64,000 nucleotides of DNA from contig NC_134398.1 in NCBI RefSeq assembly GCF_050003625.1, positions 69,634,891 through 69,698,890 of the forward strand, given 5' to 3'. How positions within the stretch are numbered: position 1 is the first letter of the stretch; each line of letters starts with the position of its first letter. The position numbers and the translations under genes were made by a program. Shown piece after piece: positions 11,480 through 23,650 of the stretch. Below the pieces are notes generated by a model. It was not told where the DNA came from. It saw only the letters and a program-made list of their open reading frames with translations, and did not search any database. Source of the DNA: Haematobia irritans. Its lineage: Eukaryota > Arthropoda > Insecta > Diptera > Muscidae.

Positions 11480-11617
11480 TCGCTAAATCGGCTAAGAATT
11501 TAATTCTAAGCCGATCGGTATACTAAAAGATGGGTCTATGACAATTATTTCTTGGCGTTACATACAAATGCACAAACTTATTATACCCTGTACCACAGTA
11601 GTGGTGAAGTGTATAAA
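9924..11617 (+). mobile_element. DINE-1-like repeat, subfamily B
   Basis: Head AAGTAAGGAAAGTCTAAAGT plus the GGCGCCGACTATATTATACC hairpin; then about five ~170-bp units (TATATATGGGAGCTATATCT, AATCTGAACCGATTT, TGTGCAAAATTT). The tail has CAGA/GACG microsatellites (11425-11480), GACATCGCTAAATCGG and a terminal hairpin (ATACCCTGTACCACAGTAGT...GGTGAAGTGTATA). A hAT-like element is inserted at its last bases. This near-complete copy gives the empty-site sequence for the LINE insertion at 39342. Confidence 0.8.
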
Positions 11618-12721
11618 CAGGGATGGAAAATGCAGTTCTATAGTACTTTTTTCAAAACTTTTCACCCAGTCAGTACCATAGTACCCCCGCGAGTTATTTA
11701 GTACCTTTTGTTTATACAGTTTCAAGCCGATATCAGATTTATAGTACAATATTTTGAGAAAGTCGTAAACAAACTTTTATATTTGACAAAATAGACAAGT
11801 TCATGCGGGAAGAATTTTCTTGAAGAATGTTTTGGTCGGCATGCATGTGATTCTATATATCGCTTTCACACGAACACTTTATAGATAAGAAGTTATCGAT
11901 CGCGCACTAAAATAATGCGAACCATTAAAGCCACGGTTTAAACTTGAGACAAAAATAATGTAAATCGTACCAAAAAATATTATTTTGCAAAAATTTATTT
12001 CTTCGGAAAGTTTTGTTTTGTGTTTCTATAGAAAATGTTGTCAACATTTTTTCTTTTGGAAAATTGGTCATTTTTTCTATAGAAACTTTTGTAAAATTTT
12101 GTTTATTTTTGTCAAAATTGTATTTCTGTATATAGAAATAAATTGGAGAATTTGTCATTTTTTATATAGAAAATTTTTTAAACATTTTATCAAATTTGTT
12201 TGCTATAGAAAATTTTGTCAAATTTGTTTGTTATAGAAAATTTTGTCAAATTTTTGTTGAAATTATATTTCTATAGAAAATTTTGTAAAAATTTCATTTT
12301 TATAGAATATTTTTTAAAAATTTTATTTCTATAGAAAATTTTGCAAAATTGTTTTTGTATTGAAAATTTAGTCAAAATTTGATTCCTATAGAAATTGTGT
12401 CAAAATTTGATTTCTATAGTAAATTTTGTCAACATTTTATTTCTATAGAAAATTTTGTCAAAATATTATTTCTATAAAAAAGATTTTATTTCTATATATA
12501 GAAAATTTTGTAAACATTTTTTTTTTGTAAAAACTAAAAACTAAAAAAAAAAATAAAATTCATGAGTTCACAAACAAAATTTTAGTTTCTTTAAAATTCA
12601 GTCTAAAGGAGCTCTTGACAATAATCTTCCAATGGAATTTTTGATAAAATTTAGTGAAAGTACTTTTTCGCTCAAAAAATGCCTTTTTCGAACATTATTA
12701 AAATTGTATTTTCCATCCCTG
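11618..12721. mobile_element. hAT-like non-autonomous element with minisatellite core
   Basis: Ends CAGGGATGGAAAATGCAGT and TTGTATTTTCCATCCCTG are inverted repeats. Flanks TGTATAAA and TTATAAAA are compatible with a diverged 8-bp duplication. The core is the TATAGAAAATTTTG minisatellite (11995-12545). A truncated relative is at 56705-57260 (shared CAGTACTATAGTAC, GTACCCCCGCGA, AATAATCTTCCA). Confidence 0.65.
11995..12545. repeat. AT-rich palindromic minisatellite inside the hAT-like element
   Basis: Degenerate units of TTTCTATAGAAAATTTTGTC. Because this block sits within a TIR element, the minisatellite probably spreads as cargo (inference). Confidence 0.8.
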
Positions 12722-12744
12722 TTATAAAATCAATTTTAAGTTAT

Positions 12745-13713
12745 GCGCTTTACAGACTATCATTTATTCCGGATTCGGTGTTTGTAAAGAATCTTACCAT
12801 GTGTCGAATCGATACGACTTGTCGGCGATGACTTAATAATCGGTAAATGTGTTATCGATCCCATAAACATGCAGCAGTATCGATTATGCCTTCGGACTTA
12901 ACTTATAATGTGCACAATATATGGGATATGTTCGACACGAGCACTGTCGTCCGGAATAACTGATAGTCTCCCAGCAAAAAAAGAGCTTCCAAAAAAGTAG
13001 TTTGGATCCCCAATGTGTGATCCGGAAGTAGTGCAAACTTGGATCATCTCCAATGAATTTTACACGGGCAGTACTCCCTTTCTGGATCCTTTGCATTGCT
13101 TTAGAAGTTGTGCCCTGGAAGTTAATTTGAATGAAGAAATTTGAAAAGCGAAAAAAAATGTTAACCAATTTCACTTTTTTTTCATCCATATGTTTTATTA
13201 CACCATTATTTTCCCATTATTTAATTTTTACAAATTGAAAAACTTTTTCGCTGCGACCAGGGGTTGGACCTGGGTTTGCTGGCACCATAACAGAGCGCCT
13301 TAGCACACTCAGCCACAAACGTCATTGAACATAAAGCGTCGAAAGGTCAATTCAAATGTTTGTAATATGATCGTAATACGACGCCAAGGAATAACATTCT
13401 AATTGCTTCTCGAGATATTATTTATTAGTATGAACGAAAAATGTTTATAATTTTTTTTTTTTTTTATATTATGCATCGTTTTTTTATTTTCGGCATATAT
13501 TTTCGTATAAATATATTTTTTCCATTTAAAATCAACAAAAAAAATTAAAAATTCTCGCAATTTGCAAAACTTTGTCAAAAGAACTTCCATGGAAGCGAAA
13601 AAGCCAAACGGCACATGTTGAAATCCCAGCGGGATTGGGGATTTGAACCTGTGCCGCTTTAAAAAAAATGTTTGTGGAACCACTTCCAATTTTTTTGCTG
13701 GGCTGTAAAGCGC
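12745..13713. mobile_element. TIR element GCGCTTTACAG, interrupted
   Basis: Left end GCGCTTTACAGACTATCATT. The right end is split by the nested element below: CGGAATAACTGATAGTCT stops at 12969 and TGTAAAGCGC resumes at 13704, which rejoined give the inverted repeat. The original element was about 235 bp. Confidence 0.65.
12970..13702. mobile_element. CCCAGCAAAA-type TIR element with tRNA-like segment
   Basis: Ends CCCAGCAAAAAAAGAGCTTC and, reversed, CCCAGCAAAAAAATTGGAAG; flanked by CT on both sides. The segment at 13246-13320, read on the minus strand, has A-box-like (TGGCTGAGTGTGC) and B-box-like (GGTCCAACCCC) motifs of a tRNA-derived sequence. No protein is encoded. Confidence 0.6.
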
Positions 13714-14036
13714 ATTATTCGAATGGCAATGAGATTAGTTGTTGATTACGGGTAGAAGGTTAAAAACTTTGGCAAAAAATACGACAATTATTAATACATT
13801 TTTCTGATTTAAACCGATATTTTTGGTTAATTGGCTGCTAAATTTGAGTCGAAAAGAGTCAACATATTCGGCGTCGACTGGCAAAAAATGGTCGGCAGCG
13901 CGACTCGGCGGCTCCATTCTCTGCTTGTGACCATTGCATACAGGAAAAGCAACCCTAAGGGCTTCTGCTAAATAGGACGCTAGTCAGAGATAAGACAAAA
14001 TTTACTATTTAGACTATTATATCTCTTGCAGCAGTA
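13714..14036. other. unassigned DNA
   Basis: No convincing gene or element end. A 60-codon minus frame (13735-13917) shows no recognised motif. Confidence 0.4.
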
Positions 14037-16609
14037 CCCAGCAAAAAATTTTGGAAGTTCTTCCAAAGGCACAACTTCAAAAGCACTCCCAGAAGATGCA
14101 CTCCCAATGATATTCTTTATTTTAACTTCCCAGGAATTTATTTTAATTCAATTTTTATATCATGTTTTTTTCATACTTTTAATGGGTAATTTTAACTTTT
14201 TTCGTTTCAAATAGGTTGCAAACAAAGCAAGAATTCATAAAATGGTACAAATCATTTAAATTTAGTCAAACACAAGTAAGGAAAGTCTAAAGTCGGGCGG
14301 TGCCGACTATATTATACCCTGCACCACTTTGCAGATATAAATTTTCGATACCATATCACATCCGTCAAATGTGTTGGGGGCTGTATATAAAAGTTTGTCC
14401 CATATACATACATTTAAATATCACTCGATCTGGAAGAATTTGATAGACTTCTACAAAATCTATAGACTCAAAATTTAAGTCGGCTAATGCACTAGGGTGG
14501 AACACAATGTTAGTAAAAAAATATGGGAAACGTATAAATCTGAAGCAATTTTAAGGAAACTTCGAAAAAGTTTATTTATGATTTATCGCTCGATATATAT
14601 GTATTATAAGTTTAGGAAAATTAGAGTCATTTTTACAACTTTTCGAGTAAGCAGAAGCGATTTTACAAGGAAAATGTTGGTATTTTGACCATTTTTGTCG
14701 AAATCAGAAATACATATATATGGGAGCTATATCTAAATCTGAACCGATTTCAACCAAATATGGCACGCATAGCAACAATGCTAATTCTACTTCCTGTGCA
14801 AAATTTGAACTAAATCGGAGTTAAAAATTGGCCTCTGTGGTCATATGAGAGTAAAACGGGCGAAAGCTATATATGGGAGATATATCTAAATCTGAACCGA
14901 TTTCTCCCAAATTTGGCACGCATAGCAACAATGCTAATTCTACTTCCTGTGCAAAATTTCAACTAAATCGGAGTTAAAAATTGGCCTCTGTGGTCATATG
15001 AGTGTAAATCGGGCGAAATCTATATATGGAAGCTATATCTAAATATGAACCGATTTCAACCAAATTTGGCACGCATAGCTACAATGCTAATTCTACTCCC
15101 TGTGCAAAATTTCAACTAAATCGGAGCAAAAAAATGGCCTCTGTGGTCATATGAGTGTAAATCGGCCGAAAGCTATATATTGGAGCTATATCTAAATCTG
15201 CACCGATTTCAACCAAATTTGGCACGCAAAGCTACAATGCTAATTCTACTCCCTGTGCAAAATTTCAACTAAATCGGAGCAAAAAATTGGTCTCTGTGGT
15301 CATATGAGTGTAAATCGGGCGAAAGCTATATATGGGAGCTATATCTAAATCTCAACCGATTTCAATCAAATTTGGCACCCATAGCTACAATGCAAATTCT
15401 ACTCCCTGTGCAAAATTTCAACCAAATTGGGGTAAAACTCTGGCTTCTGGGACCGTATTAGTCCATATCGGGCGAAAGATATATATGGGACCTATATCTA
15501 AATCTGAACCGATTTCAATAAAATTTGGCACACTTGACTATAGTACTAATTGTTCTTCTTGTGCAAAATTTTAAGCAAATTAGGTTAAAACTCTGGCTTC
15601 TGGGGCCATATAAGTCCATATCGGGCAAAATATATATATGGGAGCTATATCTAAATCTGAACCGATTTCTTCCTAAATCAATAGTGATCTATTCTGAGCC
15701 AAAACACATACTTGTGCCAAATTTGAAGTCGATTGGACTAAAACTGCGACCTAGACTTTGATTACAAAAATGTGTTCACGGACAGACGGACATCGCTATA
15801 TCGACTCAAGAGCCCACCCTGAGCATTTTTGCCAAAGACACCATGTGTCTATCTCGTCTCCTTCTGTGTGTTGCAAACATATGCACTAACTTATAATACC
15901 CTGTTCCACAGTGTGGAGCAATCGTAAAATCGCTTCTGCTTACTCGAAAAGTTGTAAAAATGACTCTAATTTTCCTAAACTTATAATACATATATATCGA
16001 GCGATAAATCATAAATAAACTTTTTCGAAGTTTCCTTAAAATTGCTTCAGATTTATACGTTTCCCATATTTTTTTACTAACATTGTGTTCCACCCTAGTG
16101 CATTAGCCGACTTAAATTTTGAGTATATATATTTTGTAGAAGTCTATCAAATTCTTCCAGATCGAGTGATATTTAAATGTATGTATACGGGACAAACTTT
16201 TATATACAGCCCCCAACACATTTGACGGATGTGATATGGTATCGAAAATTTAGATCTGCAAAGTGGTGCAGGGTATAATATAGTCGGCACCGGCCGACTT
16301 TAGACTTTCCTTACTTGTTGAAAATATTTGAGGTCAAACGTTTCCGACAAGCTTAGAATCCATTAAAAATTATAAAAAAATTATAGAAATTAATTATATC
16401 ACAGAATTTTTTAATTTACATCCAAAACATTGAATTCGGATCATACCTAAAGAAGTGATGCAAAATCAATGCAACGGCTGTTGAAATGGAGGACTTCCAT
16501 CCTATGACAAAGCCATGTTAAATTCATCGCTTCTGCGTCAATTTTGCACCACTTCCGGATCCAAAAAGAACATTTTCATTACTTTTTTGGAGACGCTTTT
16601 TTTGCTGGG
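14037..16609. mobile_element. CCCAGCAAAA-type TIR element carrying a nested DINE pair
   Basis: Left end CCCAGCAAAAAATTTTGGAA after TA (14035-14036); right end CGCTTTTTTTGCTGGG before TA (16610-16611). TA duplications suggest a Tc1/mariner-type element, although the copy at 12970 has CT. Most of the interior is the inverted DINE structure. Confidence 0.6.
14272..16318. mobile_element. inverted pair of DINE-1-like repeats (395-bp arms)
   Basis: The left arm 14272-14666 and right arm 15924-16318 are reverse complements with only a handful of mismatches in the stretches compared, starting and ending exactly at the DINE head ACAAGTAAGGAAAGTC. The left unit continues through five ~180-bp subfamily-B units and a DINE tail (to about 15920). 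The right unit is only the head. Matching frames on opposite strands (14497-14688 and 15806-16093) simply mirror the arms. Confidence 0.85.
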
Positions 16610-17754
16610 TATTTAAATAATTTCCAGACGTATTTTTACACCTGGTCTAAAAATTTGAAATATCTGGCGAACTGTTTGTTTCGAATCCAAGCGAAATTTT
16701 CGGTATGGTTAAATTCGTAAAGTGAAGAAAATTTCGTTAAAAGATGAAGCATTATAATAAAGGAGACTCGTTCGGTGCAATAGCAACCACTGACACCTAA
16801 GAGATGTCCTTCGGCTGGTCCAATGTCGATACATTCATTTGAGGGTTTTAATGAGAAACTATTTCCAAATTAAAAAAAAAAATTAAAGCGAATTTTGATC
16901 GCTAGCAAATTTCCTTGGAATATAGAGATGGTCTTCATTTCATTCCTTAGAAGCATCGTATGTAAAAAAAACATTGAAAAATAAATATGAAAAATCAAAT
17001 GCAGCATTTTCTGTCGTCACAAAGGAAAATAAACATCATCAGCCCGCATCAAGGATTATCATCGATGCAAATGATTGTTAGAGGAATGTTGTTAATTTGC
17101 GGATCATTAAAATGTTGTTGCCATACTCATGCTGCTCATATTTCAATAATATCAGCATTTAGTTCCACTCTACATATCCTTCGAAGCATTCATTTATTTA
17201 TGAACAAATCAACTTCAAATCGATACGGATTATTTAGAGCACCATCATTGTTCTTCATGTCATGTCCTGGTTGACAATGTTCAGGGTGAGCAATTATTCC
17301 CCACACTAAATGTTTACACAAAGTATAGCGTTTTGTATTCGCACAATCACTAAGCATTTCATAGCGATTAGATGATTGTGCTCAACTGATTTCAAAATGT
17401 TGTGGATTAAGTTGTCATTCGAATCGATTACAATTCAATTGAAAATTCATCCAGGGTTCCCGCATCGTACATTCAATCAAATATGAGGAAGATGTGAACG
17501 ATTGTATCCTTGTGGAATGTGACATTACATTTCGTTGTGGTTATCATTAATAATTAAAACAAAGTTCGTAAGATTTGCTTTAAAAATTTGGTTCATGTGT
17601 ATTTGAAACATAGTCTTAGACTTATGTTGAGGAGTTTTCATCTTAAAGTTTAAGGTTTTTTGCACTAAAAAACGGTTCTTATAATTTAATGTGTATTTAA
17701 ATGGCCCATCTGGCGAAAAAATGCCTTCTTCTGATTTTGTTACGTTTACACATT
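16610..17754. other. unassigned DNA, no supported gene
   Basis: No repeat family of this window was recognised except some AT-rich sequence near the right end. The 95-codon plus frame at 16987-17274 lacks domain signatures and splice context, so it is not called. Confidence 0.4.
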
Positions 17755-18214
17755 CACTGAAAAAAATAATGTCGTGAGGTCAAGGATTTCATGTCCTTAA
17801 AATACGAATGCAAATTTTGCTTAGTATAGAAGACGCATTTCTCTAATATAAAGTTTATTTCTATGTTCAAAAGTCGATAAACTTTTCTATGAAGTCGTGT
17901 TGTCCTTATAATTAAGTGATTTGACTTGAAAATGGGTATCATAACATGAAAGAAAAAATTTTTGGACTGAGGCCAACTTGACTTTAATAATTCAGAAAAA
18001 TTCTTTACTCTTAATGAAATTGTCTTTAAATTTGTTGTCTTTTTGCATCTTGGCTACAAAGCAAAAAATCGTTAAAAAATAGGACATGGTTTTCAACACT
18101 TTATTTTAAAGACGTTTTTTACTTGAAACATAGCATAATTTCTGCTGGAAGATGAGTCTGAATTTGAAAAATAAAGTTGTCGTTAATTCGTTTTTAAAGG
18201 ACTTTGATAGCATA

Positions 18215-19478
18215 AAGGGTGATACGGTCAAAATTTGGTCAAGGGAAAACGCGTGTAAATCGGTGAAATCGTTTATTTCAAAAATCAAATTAAATTTCTT
18301 TTTCAAGTTCAATTAGTATAAAATTCAGGAAAAATATTCAGTTAGGCTTTCGCTTTTCCAAATCCGAATTGCCGGGCCTCACGCTTGACACCTGCCATCA
18401 GATTTTGTACAGCCACCTTGTCCACCTTCTTCGCCGCAGAAAGCCAGTTTGCCTTGAACTGCTGCTCGTCCTTAGCAGTTTTTTTGGTCTTCTTTAGGTT
18501 CCGCTTGACAATAGCCCAGTATTTCTCAATTGGGCGGAGCTCTGGCGTGTTGGGAGGGTTCTTGTTCTTGGGAACCACCTGCACGTTGTTGGCGGCGTAC
18601 CACTCCATGGCCTTTTTACCGTAATGGCAAGATGCCAAATCCGGCCAAAACAGTACGGAACAACCGTGTTTCTTCAGGAAAGGCAGCAGACGTTTATTCA
18701 AACACTCTTTCATGTAAATTTCTTGGTTGACAGTCCCGGAAGCTATGAAAATGCTGCTTTTCAAGCGACAGGTACAGATGGCTTGCCAAACCAGATATTT
18801 CTTTGCGAACTTTGACAGTTTTATGTGCTTGAAAATATCTGCTACCTTTCCCCTTCCTTTTGCCGTATAAAACTCCTGTCCCGGAAGCTGCTTGTAGTCG
18901 GCTTTGACGTAGGTTTCGTCGTCCATTACCACGCAGTCAAACTTCGTCAGCATCGTCGTGTACAGCCTCCGGGATCGCGCTTTGGCCGTCGTATTTTGTT
19001 TATCATCGCGATTTGGAGTAACTACCTTCTTGTAAGTCGATTGTCCGGCTCGTTTTTTGGCTCGATGCACGGTTGTAGACGATACACCCAGCTTATTTGC
19101 GGCATCTCGGAGAGAGAGGTTAGGGTTTCGCTTGAAACTACCGATCGATTTCCCCCTGATCCAGACTTCCTGGCTGTCGACAAACGTTCGCCAAACACTT
19201 TATTTACATTTGTAACGGTTGATTTGGCAACTTTTAGCGATTTTGCCAGCTTTGCGTGCGAGTAGCTCGGATTTTCGCGATGCGCGAGCAAAATTTTGAT
19301 ACGCTGCTCTTCTTGCTTGGACGGCATTTTGACAACTGAAGAGTGAATTCCAAAATCAAAATAGGAGCAACATTCTACACACACACCTTCAAAATGAGGG
19401 GTGTTCAGGTTTTTTAAATGCAAAATTGAAAGAAATACGTCAAGTTTATATTGATCAAATGTTGAACGTATCACCCTT
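18215..19478 (-). mobile_element. DD37E (ITmD37E-type) IS630/Tc1/mariner transposon, defective
   Basis: Inverted ends AAGGGTGATACGGTCAAAAT and, reversed, AAGGGTGATACGTTCAACAT, each bordered by TA (18213-18214, 19479-19480). The 1.26-kb length is as expected for a complete element with a single transposase gene. Confidence 0.85.
18342..19327 (-). pseudogene. DD37E transposase, one frameshift
   Basis: Cut-and-paste transposase of the IS630/Tc1/mariner superfamily. It starts MPSKQEEQRIKILLAHREN at 19327, with an N-terminal helix-turn-helix (HAKLAKSLKVAKSTVTNV). The frame is lost near 19137-19155, just before the second helix-turn-helix (SFKRNPNLSLRDAANKLG in the shifted frame). It then stays open to the stop at 18342 with the catalytic domain intact: first D in FDCVVMDDETY, second D in VLFWPDLASCHYG, and E in PELRPIEKYW. 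Counting the residues between the second D and the E gives 37, hence DD37E. A single indel separates it from a full-length protein, so it is probably young. Family assignment is firm, and the copy is inactive as read unless the indel is a sequencing error. Confidence 0.9.
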
Positions 19479-19675
19479 TATGAAGAAAAAAAGCTGAAAA
19501 AACGAAAAATTAAAATTTGCTTCCTAGAAGTAAGTACACAAAACCCAAATTTAAAAGAGAATTGTGTCTTAAAAGTGTCCGTACTTGTATTCTCCGCTTC
19601 TTTGGCTCGGAATCAATACCAAAATTTTTAGAGTAAAGACAAAATCTTTGAAATCGGGTATGCTTGTTTTCAGTG

Positions 19676-20587
19676 TTTATACGATATTAGACGCACGGAC
19701 GAAAATATTAATCACATTCTCGCCCAGATGTGTGATTTTGCCTTCAGATATCCGTCTGAATCTTGTTAATTTCCCACCATTACGATTTTAGTAGAATTAG
19801 GCCCATTGGACACCGAAATGTACTACCTAGAGGATAATGAAACGACTGACCCGTTTCAAAACTGTAACAACTAAAAATATTAAACTTTACGCAAAATCAA
19901 TATTTAATAGTTCTTTTTTCACCCAGACTATCGTTTGCCTTAAATGCAAAATATTTTATAACTCCAATTGTTTAGCAATGCCATCCAATTAAGTTAATGC
20001 AGACAAAAACAAATGACCATCAATTTACTCCATAAATAATGTGTTTCGATTAATTGACGACATATAAACTGGAAAACAAACAAATTGTATCGAAAGGTCA
20101 AATGGTGAATTTTCTTTAATTTAGTAAAAACAACTCCTTTGGAAAATTGGAGAAAGGATATGCCTCCCCATTCGTCTTGATAACCCACATACCCAATGTT
20201 CAAACGAACGAAGAAAATGATTCAAAAACTATCTGTCGCCAAACCATTGGACAATCTATGAAGATAGGAAGTTATGTTGTTATTTATCAATTGACCAAAC
20301 TATGGTCAATATGGCGAAATTAAGGGACAATAGAAAGGCGATGTCGTCTCCATCGCATTCTACCATTTCTTTTGTAGAAATAGTGTATATTTCTTTTTGC
20401 TATTTGCTAAAGAATTCTACTAATCTAAACGCATAAATCTCTTGGTGTTCACAGCTATAGATGTTGTATGAATGGACGGAAGAACTATGTCATAGTGGGT
20501 CAGGATTTAAAATAATTAGAATTATAAGAACACAAAATAAACACGATCATTATTCAGATTTTATTATTTATAAATTTCGCATGATCC
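19676..20587. other. unassigned DNA
   Basis: Nothing recognised beyond short repeat remnants. The 68-69 codon frames here have no supporting features. Confidence 0.4.
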
Positions 20588-20779
20588 GTTAAAACCAGGG
20601 ATCCGGAGCGGTCCATTTTTTTCGCTCCGCTCCGCTCCCACTCCGGAGAAAAAAAACCGCTCCGCTCCACGCTCCGCTCCGAGAAAAAAAAAATCGCTCC
20701 GCTCCACGCTCCGCTCCTCTTCCAGAAAATTATAGTACAAACATTGTATTATTTGTTCAATTGAGTTTTATTTTATTTA

Positions 20780-21415
20780 GAAAAATCGGGCGGTACATAT
20801 ATGGGAGCTATAGCTAAATCTGAACCGATTTCGATGATTTTTTGCACATATAGTTAGTGCTATAGAAGATTACATTTCGCCAACTTTGAGTAAGATCGGT
20901 TGATAAATAATGCTTTTATGACCTAATTTGGCAAAATCGGGCGATACATATATATGGGACCTATATCTAAATCTTAACCGATATCGATGAAATTTTCAGA
21001 CTTAAAGGGTGATACAGAAGATTATTTTGTGCTAAATTTGACGACGATCGGTTAGTAAAAAAGTGCAACGTGACCCCATTTGTCGAAATCGGGCAATACA
21101 TATATATGGGAGCTATATCTAAATTTGATCCGATTTCTTCCAAATTCAATAACGTTCGTCCTTGTGCCCAAAAAAAACTCCCTGTACCAAATTTCATCAA
21201 AATCGGTTAATAATTGCGACCGAAATCCTGTGAACAACAAATACATGGACAGACGGACACCAAGCGCTAGATCGACTCAGGAGGTGATTCTGAGTCGATC
21301 GGTATATATTTTATGGGGTCTAAAACCAATATTTCTGGTAGGCACATTTTTTGGCAGATCAAACTTATTATACCCTAACCACTATGTGGTTTAGGGTATA
21401 ATGACTTTAAAACAA
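20780..21415 (+). mobile_element. DINE-1-like fragment, subfamily B, inside the hAT
   Basis: About 3.5 units (ACATATATATGGGAGCTAT, AATCTGAACCGATTT) plus the DINE tail ending GTGGTTTAGGGTATAATG. The head is missing. A partial CACTGAAAA-type segment follows to about 21670. Confidence 0.75.
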
Positions 21416-21940
21416 TGTGTTGAAACATTTTATTAATTTTGAAGATTTTTTCAGAAATATTAAATCCATTTTGACTTCATAAAAACGAAATTTGCATTCA
21501 TGTTAGGATACACATTTTTATGTCGAATCATTTAGCTATAAGGATAAACAGACTTCATTGAAAAGTTTAGAGACTTTTAGACAAGGAAAAACTTTTTTTC
21601 AGAGAAATACGTCTTCTATTCTAAGAAAAATTCGTATTTGAAGCATGTGAAGTATTTGGCCTCCCGACAATATTCTTTGCGGTGCACCATCTACTATTTA
21701 ATATGTGATAGAAACCAAATTTATGAAAATGGACCAAAATGGACCAAATTCTGTTTGGTCTGACCATCGGACCAAATTTAAAAATTAGAACTCTTTTGGA
21801 CCAATTTTGGTCCGATCGGACCAAAACGGCAACCAAAATTGAAACTATCCATAATTTTAATTAAATTTTCGAGAACTAATATCAGAAATAAAAGAATGCT
21901 AGGATATAGTACAATAGTAAAGCAAATATGAAATTCCTTA

Positions 21941-22559
21941 CACTGAAAAAAAGCATGCCCGGTTCCAAAGATTTTGTCTTTACTTTAACAGTTTGGGTAT
22001 TAATTCCGAGCCAAAGAAGCGGAGAATACAAGTAAGGATACTTTAAAGACGTAATTCTCTTTTAAATTTGGGGGGTTATGTATTTGCTTCTAGGAAGCAA
22101 ATGTTAATTTTTCATTTTTTTAGATTTTTTCGTCAGTTGTTATCAAAATCCTTTAAAAACGAGTTAACGAGTTATTTTTTTCCATATTAAGACTCGACTT
22201 CCAGTAGAAATTATGCTATGTTTCAAGTAAAAAGCGTCTTTAAAATAAAGTGTTGAAAAACATGTCTTATTTTTTAACGATTTTTTGCTTTGTAGGCAAG
22301 ATGCAAAAAGGAAACAAATTTAAAGACAATTTTATTAATTTTAAAGAATTTTTCTCAATTATTAAAGTCACGTTGACCTTACCTCAAAAATTTTATCTTT
22401 CATGTTATGATACACATTTTTAAGTAAAATCACTTAATTATAAGGACAGTACAACTTCATTCAAAAGTTTATTGCCTTTTGGACAAGAAAAAAAAACTTT
22501 ATTTTAGAGAAATGCGTCTTCATGGAATCTTTGACTTCACGACAATATTTTTTTCAGTG
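21941..22559 (+). mobile_element. complete CACTGAAAA-type TIR element
   Basis: 619 bp, ends CACTGAAAAAAAGCATGC and ATATTTTTTTCAGTG, TA on both sides (21939-21940, 22560-22561). It is the reference copy for this family in the window and has no coding sequence. Confidence 0.75.
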
Positions 22560-23179
22560 TAGAAAACTAAAAAATTAAATATAAATAAGATCGTTTAATT
22601 GCATTTATTTGACGTTCATTACAAACATCTTTGTAGTAATACGGGATGAAATTGATCGAAAGTACTGTTGTTACATTTACAACACATACTAGAGATATAT
22701 TTTGACATTTGCCGTTTTTGAAAACAATTACTAAAAAAACACGTTGTGTTTTCCCCAATGTACGTACGTACAAAAATACATATCGTACATTTTAAACGTT
22801 TGCTCACACTAGCTAAGTACTAGCTAAATTTGAAATTACATACACAGTGTAATTTCAAAGTTACACATTTCATTCAAGTAATATTTTATTCGGAGCGGAG
22901 CGGTTTTTCATTTGGAAACCGCTCCGCTCCGCTCCGGATTTTAGAAATGCCGCTCCCGCTCCGCTCCGGCTAAAAAAGGGCTTGCTCCGCTCCGCTCCGG
23001 ATCCCTGGTTAAAACCCATAGTTATATATATATATATCGTAAACTCTGAAGATTTTAACTCTAATAAATAGTAATTTTTAGGTATTATCTTTTTGCCAAC
23101 ACTGGTTTAAACAGCTGACATACGTTTCGTGTTTTGTTTCACGGCCAAACATCTTCAGGTTGATCTGTAATTTTATTAT

Positions 23180-23397
23180 GAGCCACCCTGGTGCAATGGT
23201 TGGCATGCCCACCTTGCATACACAAGGTCGGGGGTTTGGTTCGGCCAAATACCGAAAAGTTTTGAGCTTAACATAGAATCGGGCAGCACTTAGTGATAAG
23301 AGAGAAGTTCACCACTGTGTTATCACAATGGACCGAATAGTCTAAGTGAGCCTGAAATATCAGGCTGCCACTATACCTAACTAACCATAATTTTATT
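23180..23397 (+). mobile_element. tRNA-derived SINE, internally deleted
   Basis: A-box region TGGTGCAATGGTTGGCATGC and the SINE tail (AGTCTAAGTGAGCCTG, CAGGCTGCCAC) are present. The middle is missing and the B-box is mutated (GGTTTGGTTC). A 12-bp target duplication TAATTTTATTAT flanks it (23168-23179, 23398-23409). Confidence 0.8.
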
Positions 23398-23429
23398 ATC
23401 AAATGCGTAGAATGTTCATCGCGCGGTTC

Positions 23430-23650
23430 TTATTGAAAAATTGTGTCCAGCGATGAAGCTCATTTTTTGCTCAGTGGCAGAATTGTCGATTTTGTAGTGA
23501 AAATCAGCCAAAGACAAAAGCTACCGATGCTTCCAGCACAGTTTTGGGTGGTTTATGGGCTGGTGGCTACATTGGACCGTCAATTGGCCAACATCGTGCG
23601 ATTTAACGCGTTAGACTAATTTTTAAGGAGCTATGTTAAAGCTCATGTCT
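23430..23650 (+). pseudogene. decayed DD41D (rosa-like) transposase fragment
   Basis: Translated pieces resemble the transposase at 45390-46091: a CSDEAHF-like block (GCGATGAAGCTCATTTTTTG at 23451-23470) and a block WP-SCDLT followed by changed LDYF and YVK-HVY (23590-23650). It is internally deleted and riddled with stops and frame changes. It is probably an old relative, read from residual similarity only. Confidence 0.55.

Larger units (their letters stand above)
17755..19675 (-). mobile_element. CACTGAAAA-type TIR element split by a DD37E transposon
   Basis: Ends CACTGAAAAAAATAATG and GCTTGTTTTCAGTG. Interior blocks match 21941-22559 in reverse (TTTTTGGACTGAGG-like and AAATTTGTTGTC regions, ACATAGCATAATTTCTGCTG). 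The flanks are TT and TT, so a TA duplication is not preserved. Confidence 0.6.
20596..23007. mobile_element. hAT non-autonomous element with GCTCCGCTCC subterminal repeats
   Basis: TIRs CAGGGATCCGGAGCGG at both ends and an exact 8-bp duplication GTTAAAAC (20588-20595, 23008-23015), the hAT signature. Both subterminal ~120-bp regions are packed with CGGAGCGGAG/CTCCGCTCCG repeats, probably binding sites for a transposase encoded elsewhere. The middle is occupied by a DINE fragment and a CACTGAAAA element; no transposase is seen. Confidence 0.9.

Noticed and set aside
11995..12545. CRISPR-like array of regularly spaced repeats
   Set aside because: Units are degenerate, directly contiguous and without unique spacers; eukaryotic AT-rich minisatellite.
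15806..16093. 95-codon minus frame sharing its first ~57 residues with the plus frame at 14497
   Set aside because: The identity is explained by the inverted 395-bp DINE arms, not by a conserved protein.
16987..17274. 95-codon plus-strand frame
   Set aside because: No start context, domain or splice support; composition like surrounding non-coding DNA.
18385..19265. Plus-strand frames over the DD37E transposon
   Set aside because: Antisense shadows of the transposase gene.
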